Counted from the first letter of the stretch, positions 22,045 through 33,555 are shown. The stretch is 64,000 nt of DNA from Isoetes taiwanensis (GCA_021234155.1 JAJEKV010000212.1:918379-982378); one strand, 5' to 3'. Made by a program: numbers and translations. Notes: generated by a model not told the origin, from the letters alone.

Positions 22045-22653
22045 CTTTTCATTATATGTGACATATGTGACATATGTGTGTGCCGTAGAAGGTCGCATGT
22101 TCGAAAGGCACCATCTTCATTATTGCCCTTAAGCCCCCTGCAAGCGCGTGAACTTTTAGTGTGAGCTTTTCTAATGGATTGAGCTTCATCGAATAATTCT
22201 AAACCACCTAATGTTGACGGTGTGCCCTTAGCACGGGGGCTGCTTCTTTTCATCCTCTTGAGGATGGCTTACGTAATTGAGAACAAATGGTTCCATATGT
22301 AGTAAGCACAATGTCGTGCTTACAAAGTTCAACACAATTTATTCTTCTCGATCTTCATAGTATATGTACCACAGATAGCTTGACGGATGGTGCTACTTTT
22401 CCTTCAATTCATGTTCCCATTGTTTTAAAAGCGATTTAGGGCAAACAATCAAGGTGCTCTGCATTCTTCTACATTGTATCTTTGGCGTTTTGGCGGGTCT
22501 AGCCTTCAAAATCAAAGCAATTGCGAGAGATTGTCTTTCCAAATCCACGATAATTTGATAATTATAAGCATATGAGTTCCCCGACAATGCATACGAGTTG
22601 ATTTCTCCATCCAAGCAAGGGCAATACGCTATATTACATCCCAACCATGTCAA
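22029..22653 (-). pseudogene. SNF2/Rad5-like helicase fragment
   Basis: On the minus strand, QSLAIALILKARPAK precedes STLIVCPKSLLKQWEHELKEK (about 22,395-22,465), the SNF2 ATPase motif Ib region of the Rad5/Rad16/HLTF group. Further on, one frame reads KHDIVLTTYGTICSQLRK (about 22,260-22,315) and another reads LELFDEAQSIRKAHTKSS (about 22,150-22,205). The latter is the DEAH/DEAQ box (motif II) region with the usual following Ile-Arg and Thr-Lys. The GKT Walker A lysine region is replaced by YNYQIIVDLERQ, so the ATP site is gone as written. The fragment covers roughly motifs I to II only, with at least three frame changes. Confidence 0.65.
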
Positions 22654-22989
22654 TTGCAGCTATAAAATATGAAATAATAATATATCTAGTCATACACGGT
22701 GCTTGAAGTTCTATTGTTATCGGTCATTGTCTAGATTTGCTTCTTCATCTCACGCAATTGTATTCTAATATTCTAACCAATTTTATCGGTCAGGTTGCGA
22801 ATGGCTAATATGGAATTTGTGCACAAATGAGTCTCGGCTTGTAGCTGCGGCGAATGCATTCTTATCAAGTTGACCCCGCAAATAATCTCGATTGTGGCGA
22901 AGATATTCGTAGTTTTTCACGATGGGGGTTGGCAAAGGGTATAGAAAATGATGCGGCGTCATCTTTTAGAGAGCTTGGATTCCGCGTTT

Positions 22990-23520
22990 GATCTTGAGCC
23001 ATCGTGCCACAAAAGTTCAGCCTAGAGGATATTATGCTAGACACTCCACGGATATTTCTGTGGTGGATCTAGTTGGCTCTCAAGATAGTGTAGATTGGTT
23101 AGATAAGAAAGTCCTTGAGACTGGCATTTCATTTCGTGCTTGTGCAACCAAGTGGGCGGCTTGATTTGATAACTGATTCTGCGTTGGATTTTTTGTTTAT
23201 TTCGTCATTCCAAAAATCAACGAGAAGCACATTTGCTTCGATGGAATTGTGGAAAAAAAGGTAAGATGCTTACGTTTATAGATGAAAATCAATGCATGTG
23301 GAAATTTAGATCTTTGTTATTGGGATAGTTCAAAGTTATGTCTTCGCAAATTTTGGGGGAGGAGGTTTGTCAAGGCAAAAAGAATTTGCAGGTGAATGAT
23401 GTGGTTTCGTTTGAGAGAGATATCCAAGGTAAAAAATTTTACATCAGCTGGCGAAGGGATCCTTCTGCTGGTGCTGGAAATTACAGTGTTGATCACGGGG
23501 ATGCTTGACCCTTCTTGAGA
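22990..23520 (+). pseudogene. B3 DNA-binding domain remnant, second copy
   Basis: The plus strand reads, over three frames, MLTFIDENQCMWKFRS (about 23,268-23,315), YWDSSKLCLRKFWGRRFVKAK (about 23,320-23,385) and NDVVSFERDIQGKKFYISW (about 23,395-23,451), then WRRDPSAGAGNYS. This is the order of the RAV-type B3 domain: the FVDENG.EWKFRY strand, YWNSSQSYV..GW..FVK and GDVVSFER...... .L.I.WRRR. The first part of the domain (GKLNRLVIPK) is not visible here, whereas the minus-strand copy at 21.4-21.6 kb has only that first part. An upstream coherent segment HSTDISVVDLVGSQDSVDWL (about 23,040-23,100) may belong to the same gene. Confidence 0.7.
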
Positions 23521-23615
23521 AAGTTTTAATTTGTTTGGAGTCGATATTTGGTATTGAAGCAACTTAAATTCTATCTTTTGATATAACTATAATATGGTAG
23601 TTTTGAGCGTAGATT

Positions 23616-24000
23616 AGCTCTGGTTGATCGAGAATTTTTTGAGCTCAGAATTTAGCTTATGGTTGATCCAGAATTTTTGAGGCACTGCCTTATGTATATA
23701 AGCATGATGTAGAATACAAAAAACTGGATATATGATATGATATAGATTTCTGAAATCAGTTTTTCAAAATGGAATTTGAAGATAAAAATATGAAGAAGAT
23801 GAATATGATCAGGATGGATATCAAGAAGATGAATGCCACGATGAATAAGGATATGACAATAATATTGCTTGTTTTAATTTGTATAGGCCTATTTGTGCTA
23901 TGGGTATTTTGAAAAGCCGAGATGAATTTAGTGATGGACATGGAGTTGGAGATGGTTGATCGAATTTTTTGAGCTCATAATTTAGCTTCGGTTGATCAGA
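23616..24000. repeat. direct repeat pair around an A/G-rich spacer
   Basis: GGTTGATCGAGAATTTTTTG and the following GAGCTCA.AATTTAGCTT appear at about 23,616 and again, slightly changed, at about 23,954. The pair is about 340 bp apart. The spacer is A/G-rich with an AAGATGAATATG run. Confidence 0.6.
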
Positions 24001-24229
24001 GAAAGAAAAAAGAAGGAATTAGAAATGACATATGGATTTACCCCTAGAATTTCTACTTGCGAGAATATTGGGTAGTCAAAAGTGGGACTCCCATCTTTAG
24101 AGAAGCAACAAAATGCAATCCGAATGAGGAACTTGGTGTCCGGCATAGTGGGAGAACTGCCCGGCGACTCCTTGCAAATCCAAGGCATTAATGTCCCATA
24201 AAATAAAGCGTCGATCAAATTTTGCCTAA

Positions 24230-24720
24230 AAAATGCCATCGCCCACTGGCCGGGCATCGTCCACGACAAATGTCACGGCAAATGTCGGACATGTCCATAA
24301 TTGCTCGCGGATGCAGCTAATCAAGCTATGTTCAAGTGTTTTGAGGTATCAGATTTTAGGTTGTTACACAAAACTTGCTTCAGATTTTAGGTTGCAGGTT
24401 TGCTCAAGCGACATAGGTATACATAAATTTCATATGAGGCAAATGTCACGACAAATGTCACGACAAATGTCGGACGTCGCATCGCGGCGTCATGTGTGTC
24501 TGAGAACATAAGACGCCGTCGATGCATTACTTGCTTGCGTGTCTTGCCGGTCGCATGTGACACGGATTTTTGACCGATTGACTATCGCCGCATGCGGCGT
24601 GGTCCTACGAAACGTCACGACACGTGCATGCATCGCCCGCCAGTGTTTGCCAAGTCGTAGGTGACACGGCATGTGGCCGATTGACACTACGTCGCGGCGG
24701 CGTCCGCGTCGCATCGGCGT
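24230..24720. repeat. second CpG-rich subterminal-like region upstream of the promoter
   Basis: CACGACAAATGT is repeated about four times (24,258-24,472), followed by GCATCGCGGCGTCATG, GCCGCATGCGGCG and CACGTGCATGCATCG type motifs. It is the same vocabulary as the element ends and lies immediately before the TATA box at 24,731. Confidence 0.6.
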
Positions 24721-24730
24721 TAAAGATTTC

Positions 24731-24738
24731 TATATAAA
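24731..24738 (+). promoter_or_regulatory. TATA box of the probable element promoter
   Basis: TATATAAA lies about 110 bp before the first in-frame ATG (24,847) and is followed by a T/C-rich leader, as in plant promoters. It directly follows the CpG-rich repeat block. Confidence 0.5.
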
Positions 24739-24846
24739 CAACTTTTTTTCGGCCTTCATTGTTATTTTCTTTTCGCTCCTCTTCCGACCCTAGCGCCTTT
24801 GGTGTTCTTCTTTTTAACCATATCTTATACTTGTTCTTTGCCCTAC

Positions 24847-24954
24847 ATGGATCGCCATGGTCATCGGCATGATCGGCCGCTGGAGATGGCCAGGGAGGCG
24901 ATTGATGCCGATCTTACCACCGGGGAAATTTGGATATCGCGGAACCGATCACAT
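24847..24954 (+). CDS. putative first coding exon, 36 codons
   Basis: ATG at 24,847 opens MDRHGHRHDRPLEMAREAID and continues in frame for exactly 36 codons to a GTAAGT donor at 24,955-24,960, a phase-0 intron. The context (TATA box, pyrimidine-rich leader, clean donor) supports a real transcript start. The 36 residues match nothing I recognise. Downstream exons are not located with certainty; the SET ORF and the tnp2 transposase are the next coding regions on this strand, so this exon may be spliced to one of them. Confidence 0.4.
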
Positions 24955-24960
24955 GTAAGT

Positions 24961-27430
24961 TACTGATTCTTGTATTTAGTAGCCTATCTTATATTATAAT
25001 GTTATTGTGTAAGTGTTGGACCCAGCCCTAATTTGGCGCCTGGATTTGATGAAATCGATTGGAGGAGATGATGCCGCGTCAGATTGTTTAAAATAACATG
25101 GTTTTTTTGCTAGGGTTAGGAGGCGGCGTGCTGCCGATTTCATGTTTACTTGATTCTCACGGGTATTTTGCGAGCATGTGGCGTTTTTGTTCAAGGGCGT
25201 TAGATTCTCTTTTCGTGTCGCAAACTTTCATGTTTTTGCTTCATGTGTTTTCAAGATGTGAGCATAGTACTTTTGATCGGCGTTGATGTTTCATGGCGAG
25301 ATGCAAAGTTTGTAGACCATTCTAAGGGCGGACGAACTAGGGTTGAATCATCCATGGCTCTCGGCGACATAGCTTCTAGCTTCATTGCCATGGCTTCATT
25401 TACGTAGTTTGCGCTTACGTAGTTTTACGTAGTTGAATCTCCTTGTGTTGGGTATTTTTGCCTTTTTTTAGCGAACATTTGTTTTATGCGAGTCATGGCG
25501 ATGGCACTTGGTGAGGGAGCTGTTTAGGGTGTGTGGCAAAAGCGGGGCCGATTTCACATAGGCGGCAAAACACTATCTTTGTCACGGGCAAAATATTAGG
25601 GTCTTTATGCATTCTGTCTTTTATATGGCAGTCTAAGTAGCCCTCTGATCCGGTATATTTCGGATGGCTAGGAATCAATAACGTGGTAATGCGAGGATTT
25701 GAATTGGGTGGTCTTGCGCGAATAGGCAAGTATCGAAATCTGGGACTATAAGAGACTATCTTATGTTCTTGCATTTTGGATTTGTAGAGTAGCCTTCAAT
25801 GATCCAAAAATAAGACCGGAGGGAGGAAGAACAAAAGATCAAGGATTTTCCACGGTTCTAGAGAGAAAAAAAGCGAGGTTTTGCTCGATCTATTGTGGTC
25901 TTATGCATGCAGTTTGAGTTGCTTGTGCCAAAAAGGTAGGTCTGTGTTGATCTTAATGATGAGAGTGCAAATGCTGTAAAATGGTGACAATATAGTCATT
26001 ATACATGTGCAACCCATAAGTGTTCTTTATAGGACAGATTGGGGAGCAGCAGAACAGTTTGCTCTTCCCAATGAGGAAAGAAATCCGGAAAGAAAGTAGT
26101 TTGAAGATGAATTTGATCTTACTTAGCCCATACAAAATGTTGGCATTCCTTACAAACTTCGTATTGTTCATCATTGTGACTGTCCTATGGTAGCTGTCCG
26201 GCTACATGAACCTAAAGGACTGGATACAAGTGTGGTAAATTTTGTGCAGCTAGAATCAATGGCAGTGCAGGTAGTACGGTGACAACTGATCTGTGGATGG
26301 GATCTGATTGTATGCTTCCTCTATTGAACATCTATTTTAGCATGTAACTTTCCTCTATCATCGTGAGGCTTTGAAGGTTCAATTCTCAATTCTTAAAGTT
26401 TGTTTGTGTGCAAAAATTATGCCTCAGTTTCTTATGGGTAACATTAAATGCAGTAAAATAATTCTTACGTTCATAGGGATGATTGAAGTTTTTGATCCCC
26501 TGTATGTTGACTACCTTCCTCCCTAGGGAGAAAGGAACAATGGCTTCACATTATGTTTTATATGATATAATCAGTTGAATTTTGATTATTTTTACCATTT
26601 CATTGCTGACCATTATTCTTCATGAATTATGGGACAACCCAGAGGAAGGGCTATTATGATCTTCAGTTTCATTGACATTTTGCATGAATATTACTATGAA
26701 CCTTTTTTTTTTTTTAAAAAAGTCATAACCAAATAAACTCTCATACCACATTCCGAAAAATATTGATTCCTTTTTGTTTTGCCTTTGCTTGCTATTCCAA
26801 TGAAGAGATTTGATTCCTTTTGTTTGCCTTTTGCTATTCCAATGAAGAGATTTATATATTAGAGAGGTGAACCAGATATGGACCACTTAAGAATATGGGC
26901 AAGGAAAAGTTGAAAATAAAATAGTTTTTGTTAATTAAATTGCATTCTTGGTTTGAGATATTGTATAATGTACTATTGTTGAGAAAATTTGGATACATAT
27001 AGCCCATAAGATATCCCATAAAATGGGTCTACCAAAGGATCATTCCAATACTCTTATTGTGGATCAAGATTGAATTATTTAGATTGAACTTACTTTTTCA
27101 CCCATTGTTGGAAAAGTTTTGGTGACCCCTAAAGTATATAGCCATAGCTAGATACACATTAAAACTATTGCAATGCGTTCGTCACCATGTTTTAGAGTGT
27201 ACTATATTTGATTATGTTTGTTTTGGTGAAACTCAACAAATTCTTTAGCGTAAATATTCTTATAGCGTAAGTATGTATGTATGTCTAGCATCAAATGTAA
27301 TCGAGGGCTCAAATTGTGCCAAAACGGTGAACAATCACATGTAAAGCCCACCAACGGTGGGCAATTTACTAGTACATATATAAACTAGGAGAGGACGTGT
27401 ACTGCGAGTAGTAAAAAAAAAAACGCAGGT
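24961..27430. other. long stretch without a supported gene
   Basis: Probably intron or spacer of the CACTA. The only clear structure is a roughly 55-bp tandem duplication at about 26,763-26,860 (TGCTATTCCAATGAAGAGAT occurs twice). Poly-T/A runs occur near 26,706. Confidence 0.4.
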
Positions 27431-27730
27431 GTTTTTGGTCAAGGACACGGTCGCCTCCACCTTGAGTGGAGAGGACCAGGTGTGCCAGGCCCAAACTCAC
27501 CTTCATACCTTACTAAGTACAATGTAGATTACAAAATTGAGGTGTCGCGTAGTCAAGGTCATATGTCGACTTCACCTTGAGTGGAGGGGACTCTATGTAT
27601 CAGGGCTAGCGCGTCTCCAAAAGATCTTTATTGAAATTGAAACTTATATATAAGGGTCATTACTTTCGGGGAAAGGGCATGGTCGGCTTCACCTTGAGTG
27701 GAGAGGACTACGTGTCCGGGACCCAATTAC
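27430..27730. repeat. minisatellite with CACCTTGAGTGGAGAGGAC core, copy 1
   Basis: Three units about 110-120 bp apart (cores at about 27,459, 27,573 and 27,691). Each reads GGTCAAGG.CA..GTCG.CTTCACCTTGAGTGGAG.GGAC. The same unit returns at 49.38-49.77 kb. Confidence 0.75.
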
Positions 27731-27735
27731 ATCCA

Positions 27736-27781
27736 TTTAGGATTTAGGATTTAGGGTTTAGGGTTTAGGGTTTAGGGTTTA
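27736..27781. repeat. short interstitial telomere-like repeat (TTTAGGG)
   Basis: Two TTTAGGA units followed by four perfect TTTAGGG units, ending at about 27,781. TTTAGGG is the usual plant telomere repeat. It directly follows the minisatellite. Confidence 0.85.
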
Positions 27782-28099
27782 TACTACCATATATTGTATC
27801 TATCCAAATTAGTTCAAACTATTGTGCGGTATATAGTACTTACCTTTTGTAATTGGCGAGGAGGGACAAAATAGTTTTGCGATTGTAAAAAGATGTATGG
27901 GGCTGAAGAGGCGACTTAGAGCGGTTGTTGAAGACCATCCGATAAGATTTGGTACATTTTGAACAACCCACCGGATCGATGCTCGTCATGGATATCGGGT
28001 TGGTATACAATTATTATTTGTTTTTATTTTTTAAGAGTATCTCTCCGGTTTAAGTATATATTCAAGATGTTTATGATATCTAAATATGTAGGTAGATGA

Positions 28100-28906
28100 T
28101 GCTGATGTCTCCTCCAAACTAGATGTGGATTTTGGTTTAATGTTGTCCATAGAGGCATATGAAGCTGAAGCAGTAACTTGATTCATCAATAATGTGGATG
28201 GGTGCCGCTCAGCGAAAGTGTTCCCCTGCGTGAAAAGAACACGAAGGGGGCTACAATCATGAGAACATTGCATGTGTCGCACATTTCCCAAGAACGCTTG
28301 GCCTCCTTGCCCGGCGTGAAATTCTGAAAGAATTGCAAAGATTAGTCCGGCTCTTTGTTAGGCACCGCCAAGACATTTGGCTTGTGGCGGTGACTTACCT
28401 ATCCCTATGGATCAAGAATTTGCTTATTGGGGAAGAAGATACATCATTATCGGAGCCGCATTTGTCCGCTGGATTGCCTTATCTCCAAGACGCAGCGTAT
28501 AGAAGTGGAGCGAGATACCCACATTCCATTAATGCCATATGCAGGTCCCGAGTACGATTGGAAAACTTGGCAAACTTTGACTAAATATGCTTGGCGTATG
28601 AGGATTTATGGAATGAATTCCAATGCTGCGTCGATAGCTGTGGGGGCATGTGATGAGGAGTTGAAGTTTATTGATGGTCGGCCAGGGGTTCATGGCAATA
28701 TTGCAGGGTTCATCAACAGTTCTATTGACAACCGTGAGCGATGCAATTGTGAATTTTTAGAGTGTCAGGAGGGAGGAAGATTTTTTTACAAGATCGTAAA
28801 AAGCGGATATATCATGGTGTGTGCTATTAAAAGCATAAACATTGGAGATGAGTTATTCATCAACTATCGCTATGATAGACCTCTCCCATTTGAGATGGAA
28901 CAATAG
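28100..28906 (+). CDS. SET-domain protein inside the CACTA element
   Basis: The uninterrupted part is 28,427-28,906 (160 codons to the stop). It contains IPLMPYAGPEYDWKTW, then GRPGVHGNIAGFINSS followed by IDNRERCNCEFLE, and further GYIMVCAIKSINIGDELFINY. In SET-domain lysine methyltransferases the corresponding parts are a G.xxRFINHSC..NC knot and an ELTFDY tail. The Asn-His of the knot reads Asn-Ser here, but the cysteine-rich loop and the catalytic-type Tyr of INY are kept. The first half of the domain is scattered over other frames at about 28,200-28,430 (for example TMRTLHVSHISQERLASLPG). It lies just upstream of tnp2 on the same strand and may be a captured gene or an accessory protein of the element. 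The low decay compared with other remnants is notable. Confidence 0.65.
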
Positions 28907-29139
28907 TATTGTTGTACTAAAAAAAAAAGGAATAAAGGTTTTTTTTTTTTTTTTTTTTAATATGTTTTTGTCATTCGTGAGTCTATACAAATGGTTGTAT
29001 GTATTTTTATACTTATTACATTATTTGACATGATGGTTAATACGTTACTCCTATTTAATGAACTCATTGAGCGGTCTCCATCCCGATCCATTAGTTCTAA
29101 GTTACAGGCAAAGGGGAAACCTATATAAAACGTGAATTT

Positions 29140-32100
29140 CAAGCCGAAGCACCAATATGAAGATATTGCATACGATCAATATGAAGAGGATGAAACTATT
29201 GACGAACCCGCAGAACGAAGTCTTTCGTGACGAGCCGATGCTCGATATGTTTATCTTCGGGGAATTACCCGATATTGATTTAGATGATGTCGAGGATGGT
29301 GGTGGAGAGGATATGGTAGAAGATGTGGGATACCCTTCGAGAGGATTGGTCGTCTTGACGATGACCCTATTGTTATCGAAGGTAAACGCCAGATTATTTC
29401 TCGCGTCTCGAACCTCTCGCTTTGTCGGCGTGCACGCTAATTCTCAATCTCCAAACCAAGTTCAAGTGGAGCAATGCAAGTGTCTACGCTCTATTGAGGT
29501 GACATACTTATCAAGTCTTTCTATCTTACCACCATCTCCATCTTTTATCTTACCACTCTTAGATGCATGAGGTTATTGCACGAGAAGATCCTTCGAGAGA
29601 AGAACAATATGCCTAAGCCGGATCTCAAGTTAAGAAAATGATTCAGCGGCCAGGCCTTGGTTATAAAGTCATACATGCATGTCCAAATGATTGTATGATC
29701 TTCTATCCCCTACCAGAGCATGAGAAGTCCACTCATTGTCATTATGTAATGAACAGAGATACGGGAATGACCTAAAGGGAAAAACGGTACCTCGAAGGTT
29801 ATTCGACACTTTCCAATAATCCCAAGGTATATGCATCACCACTTCTTACAAATAGTTGTAAATTCACTTATTTTCGGTACTTATATGTTGCCTATAATTT
29901 TATTCTATAGGTTAAAGTTGATGTTAGTTGCAAGACATTGGCTAGCCTAATGGACTTCCGCGGCTACACATGCATCTAGTGATGATGTGATGCGAGTCCG
30001 GCGGCAGTATTGCGGCTTTGGAAGCATGTCGATGCGACATGGCCTCGACTTTGAAAAGAACCACGTAGCGTGCGTTTGGGCCTGGCCACCGATGGCGTAA
30101 ACCCATATGGTACACAATCATTTGCATGGTCTACATGGCGGTGATGATAGTGAACTACAACACATACCCCATGGTTGTTGATGAAGAGTGGGCACATTAT
30201 GATGACTTTATTGATACACGGGAAGAAAAAAAACCAAGTAATTTAGATGTGTACCTAAGAATAATTGTGGATGAGTTACTCCCTTTGTGGAACATGGTAT
30301 TCAGTCTCGATGCCCATAAAAATGGCGTTTTTAATCTTAGAGGTATACTATTGTGGACTATGCATGACTTTCACGGGTTTGCCGAAAGTGTTCGGGTTTT
30401 AAGACATCGGGGCACTTCCCTTGCATGATATGTGGGGAAAAGTTGCGGCACCGTCACTCTAAGCATCCGAAGAAAGTAGTATCACGAGGGTTTTAGGAAG
30501 TATTTGCAGCTCCACGCACCCCTTGAAGCGGCGTGCACAATTGAAATTGGCTTTGTAGACTCTGAGAACCACCAAGCGAGAATTACCATACGAGAATGGG
30601 GTGGCGTTGGGATAAGAAGGAAGAGGGGAAAATCCACAAGGGAAATCCGTGGGGGGCACTTGGTAATGAGGAGGTCGAGGCAGAGCCTAGGCAAGTGAGG
30701 ATGAGGAATTATCAAAGGTGGTGGCGAGGCATGAGGAGGAGGAAGTCTCATCGCCAATATGAAAAGGAAGTCTGTTTTTTATAGACTACCATATTGGACC
30801 GACCTATTGATTCAACACCTTTTAGACCCGATGCATATCTTCAAGAAGCGTGGGAAACTCTTTATGGAAGCATGTATTTGGTCAAAAGACACAACAAATG
30901 CCGGGATGGACCTTAAGATAAGTAATACAAAGAAAGAGGCATGGATCCGAGGTAAAGGGCAACCACTTCCTCCGGCAAAATGGGTTATTGCTAGGTCTGA
31001 CCATCGAGCTATTTATGATGATTTAAGGGCCCTTAGAACACCAACTGGTTACATGCAATCATTGCGAACCGCATTCACAAGTAGTGGGGAGCTTACTAGT
31101 TTAAAGTCCCATGGACTCGCATAAGTTCTTGCATGTAAGCAATTGAAGTCCACATATATATGCACTACTATAAAATGTAACCCATAACTTATATTTGGTG
31201 TTTGGATCATGCAGTTCTTCATGCCCCTGACCTTTAGGGGAGTTTTAGACAAGGGACCATTGGAGGCAATAAGTGCCCTATCAAAGGTCATAAGGTTGTT
31301 ACCCATGTTGATTTAGTGGTCCCAGCCTATTTTATTTTGTGGCTAAGTTTTTTGTTTTGGACCTCATAGGTGGATGTGTAAAAAAACTATACAGAAAAAG
31401 CCTAAATTGAAGAGATGAAAGTGAAAATGGCAGAGGCATGTTGCTTGTTGGAGAAGGAGTTTCCTACGAGCTTTCTTGACAGTCAAACCCATCTTTTGGT
31501 ACATCTTATTGAGGAAGTGGAGCTCGCGGGAACTGTACATGCGAGATGGATGTTTTTCTTGGAAAGGTTTATGAAGGTATTGAAGGATATGGTGCAAAGA
31601 GCACGCCCAGAAGGTAGTATGGCGAGAGGGATGGCTTGCGAAAAGAGTCACTTTTCTATATGACTGAATATATTTCCGCGTACATCCAGATGCACCTCGC
31701 TTATGGAGTGATGAAGGGGACGAGAAGATTGTGGGGGTAGTGGCAGAAGGCAATGGTATGCAGAAGTCATTTCCGCCTGATATGATCATTAAGGTTAATC
31801 AATTTCTTCTTTACAATTCGGCACCAATGGCAAAATGGATTGCTCGTTATGAGAACGCAAAGGAAGAAATGGAAAGAAGAGGCATGAATGGAGACGACAT
31901 AATAGACGAGCCCCGTACCCTGATGGATATGAACCCTTGCCGGACAAGATGGAAAGAGAATGGGTACTACAGGCTTTGACCGATGCATATCACAAGGGGG
32001 AGTATATTACAGCTACGGAATGGGCATACGCACAAGGTGTCATGAAAAAGGTAGTTGCAACAAATTATGTTGATGTCGAAATCGAGTATTTTCTTTTGAT

Positions 32101-32850
32101 GTTATTGTATCTATTGACATTAATGGTGCTTTTGATAAAAGTATATATCTTACTCCACCGATATGGTGGCATGGGACCCACTATCGTGTGAGTTCTCTTG
32201 ACATACAGGAAGACTTGTGGATCATGAGTCATGGCATCATTCACGATGGAGTTTCAATCCAAGTGTTGCCGATCGTAATCGTCGAGGGAAGCCACACCGT
32301 GATTGGTCGGAGGTTAAAGACTATAATGGAGGTGGATGTTGGTGGCAATTTTAAGACCTTCATATTCGATGTCGATTGGTTTGACCTTCAATTAAGGGGG
32401 CCAGCCTACAAGAAAGTATGATAGAACAAGTGGCTTTTTCATTTGTCGACTCTAGCAAGATGTACCCGGTAGTGAGACGCTTGTCCTTCCGGACAACCGT
32501 GAGCAGTACACACATACACATATCCACTTCAAAATTTAGACCATCAATATCAATCTCACGTCCGGCTTCTTTGACCAGATTTTTTCTTTACCGTCGACAA
32601 GACCCAACATGGTGGTTTATCATACAAACTACACGAGGGGACGCCAATATTCCAAGGTGTTGTGCTAGAGGAGTCAATAACGTCGAAGAGCCCTACGGCG
32701 GATCAAGGCATTCAAACTCACCGAAAGCGAGCATCAAGAGGTTGGACCACCCAGCTCTCATGCAAACATCTTACACCGAGCAATTCCACGAAATACGATG
32801 TACTTGGGGCATTTTAATACAAATGTTGGCAATGCTAACAATGGCGACTC
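29140..32850 (+). pseudogene. CACTA tnp2-type transposase, with introns
   Basis: The plus strand gives the Tnp2/TnpD order of CACTA elements. An acidic N-terminus (RDEPMLDMFIFGELPDIDL, about 29,233-29,290) comes first. FKWSNASVYALLR follows at about 29,462-29,503, ending at a GTGACA donor, with acceptor CTCTTAG near 29,560. Then HACPNDCMIFYPL (about 29,671-29,710), PRSVRLGLATDGVNPYG (about 30,060-30,112), DVYLRIIVDELLPLWN (about 30,246-30,290) and ILLWTMHDFHGFAE (about 30,345-30,386). Next are the zinc-finger-like CMICGEKLRHRH, then LPYW...HLLDPMHIF (about 30,785-30,845), CLLEKEFPTSFLD (about 31,440-31,480), HARWMFFLERFMKVLK (about 31,538-31,585), KVNQFLLYNSAPMAKWI (about 31,792-31,842) and LDIQEDLWIMSHGIIHDG (about 32,195-32,247). 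The C-terminus (FDVDWFDL, VFFTVDK-like) reaches about 32,720. Frame changes are frequent but small. This is the autonomous transposase of the element. Confidence 0.88.
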
Positions 32851-32859
32851 CCTAGTTAG

Positions 32860-33425
32860 CACCTAGAGGAGGCGATCATTAAATTCTATATGTCAAATAT
32901 TATGCACATCCTCATTGCAATCCTTCGATAGGCTATGTCTATTGGTCTTAGGTGTGCAATAAAACCCATTCAATTCAATTCTTTTTTTCCCCCTCCCCCC
33001 CTTTTGGTATACATTATATGGGAGGAATAAAGAACGGTTTGGAACATGGGCTCAAAAGAAGCCACATAGGCTCAAGCATTGCCTCTAGACTAGAACATGC
33101 AAAGAGTCTTCAATGGTATCTTAGTTACTTAGATTTTCTCTAACCTTAAACCAGTGCCACCACCAAGATAACCTGATCATTGCTTAATTTGATGCTATCC
33201 ACTAGCTTTCATTTGTGGATCAGCGCTCTACCTTTCAAACAGATAATAATAATGGTATTTTGTAGGGTGAACAAGTCCAAATACATAGAGTGAACCATGA
33301 GGAGCCTACAGATGTTGAACGTGTAGGCGTTGCATTTCCCTTAGGGTCGAACATGCTACCTAGGTTCAAACAAGCCTCTTAGGCTCAAGCATTGTCTAGG
33401 CTCAAACATGCCCCAGTATCAAACA
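32860..33425. other. 3' flank of tnp2, no supported gene
   Basis: A C/T-rich run near 32,978-33,005 and several AGGCTCAA-type repeats (about 33,055-33,420; AACATG..C..GGCTCAA) are seen. Nothing coding. Confidence 0.4.
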
Positions 33426-33429
33426 TGTA

Positions 33430-33546
33430 CACAACAAAAATAAAAATAGTTTAAACGACGTCGCTATAACAAATAACGTCGCATGCGACGTATTGACGTC
33501 GCATGCGACGTACACAGCGACGTTTAAAACTCATTTCTTAGTTGGG
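33430..33546. mobile_element. mini CACTA-like MITE, about 117 bp
   Basis: Starts CACAACAAAAATAAAAATAG (33,430) with TTTAAACG and ends with CGTTTAAAACTC...TTAGTTG, an imperfect inverted repeat of the start. Inside are two copies of the perfect 16-bp palindrome ACGTCGCATGCGACGT (33,476-33,491 and 33,496-33,511). The terminal letters are those of the large CACTA, so it may be a minimal deletion derivative. The TSD is not clear. Confidence 0.55.
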
Positions 33547-33555
33547 TTAACATGA

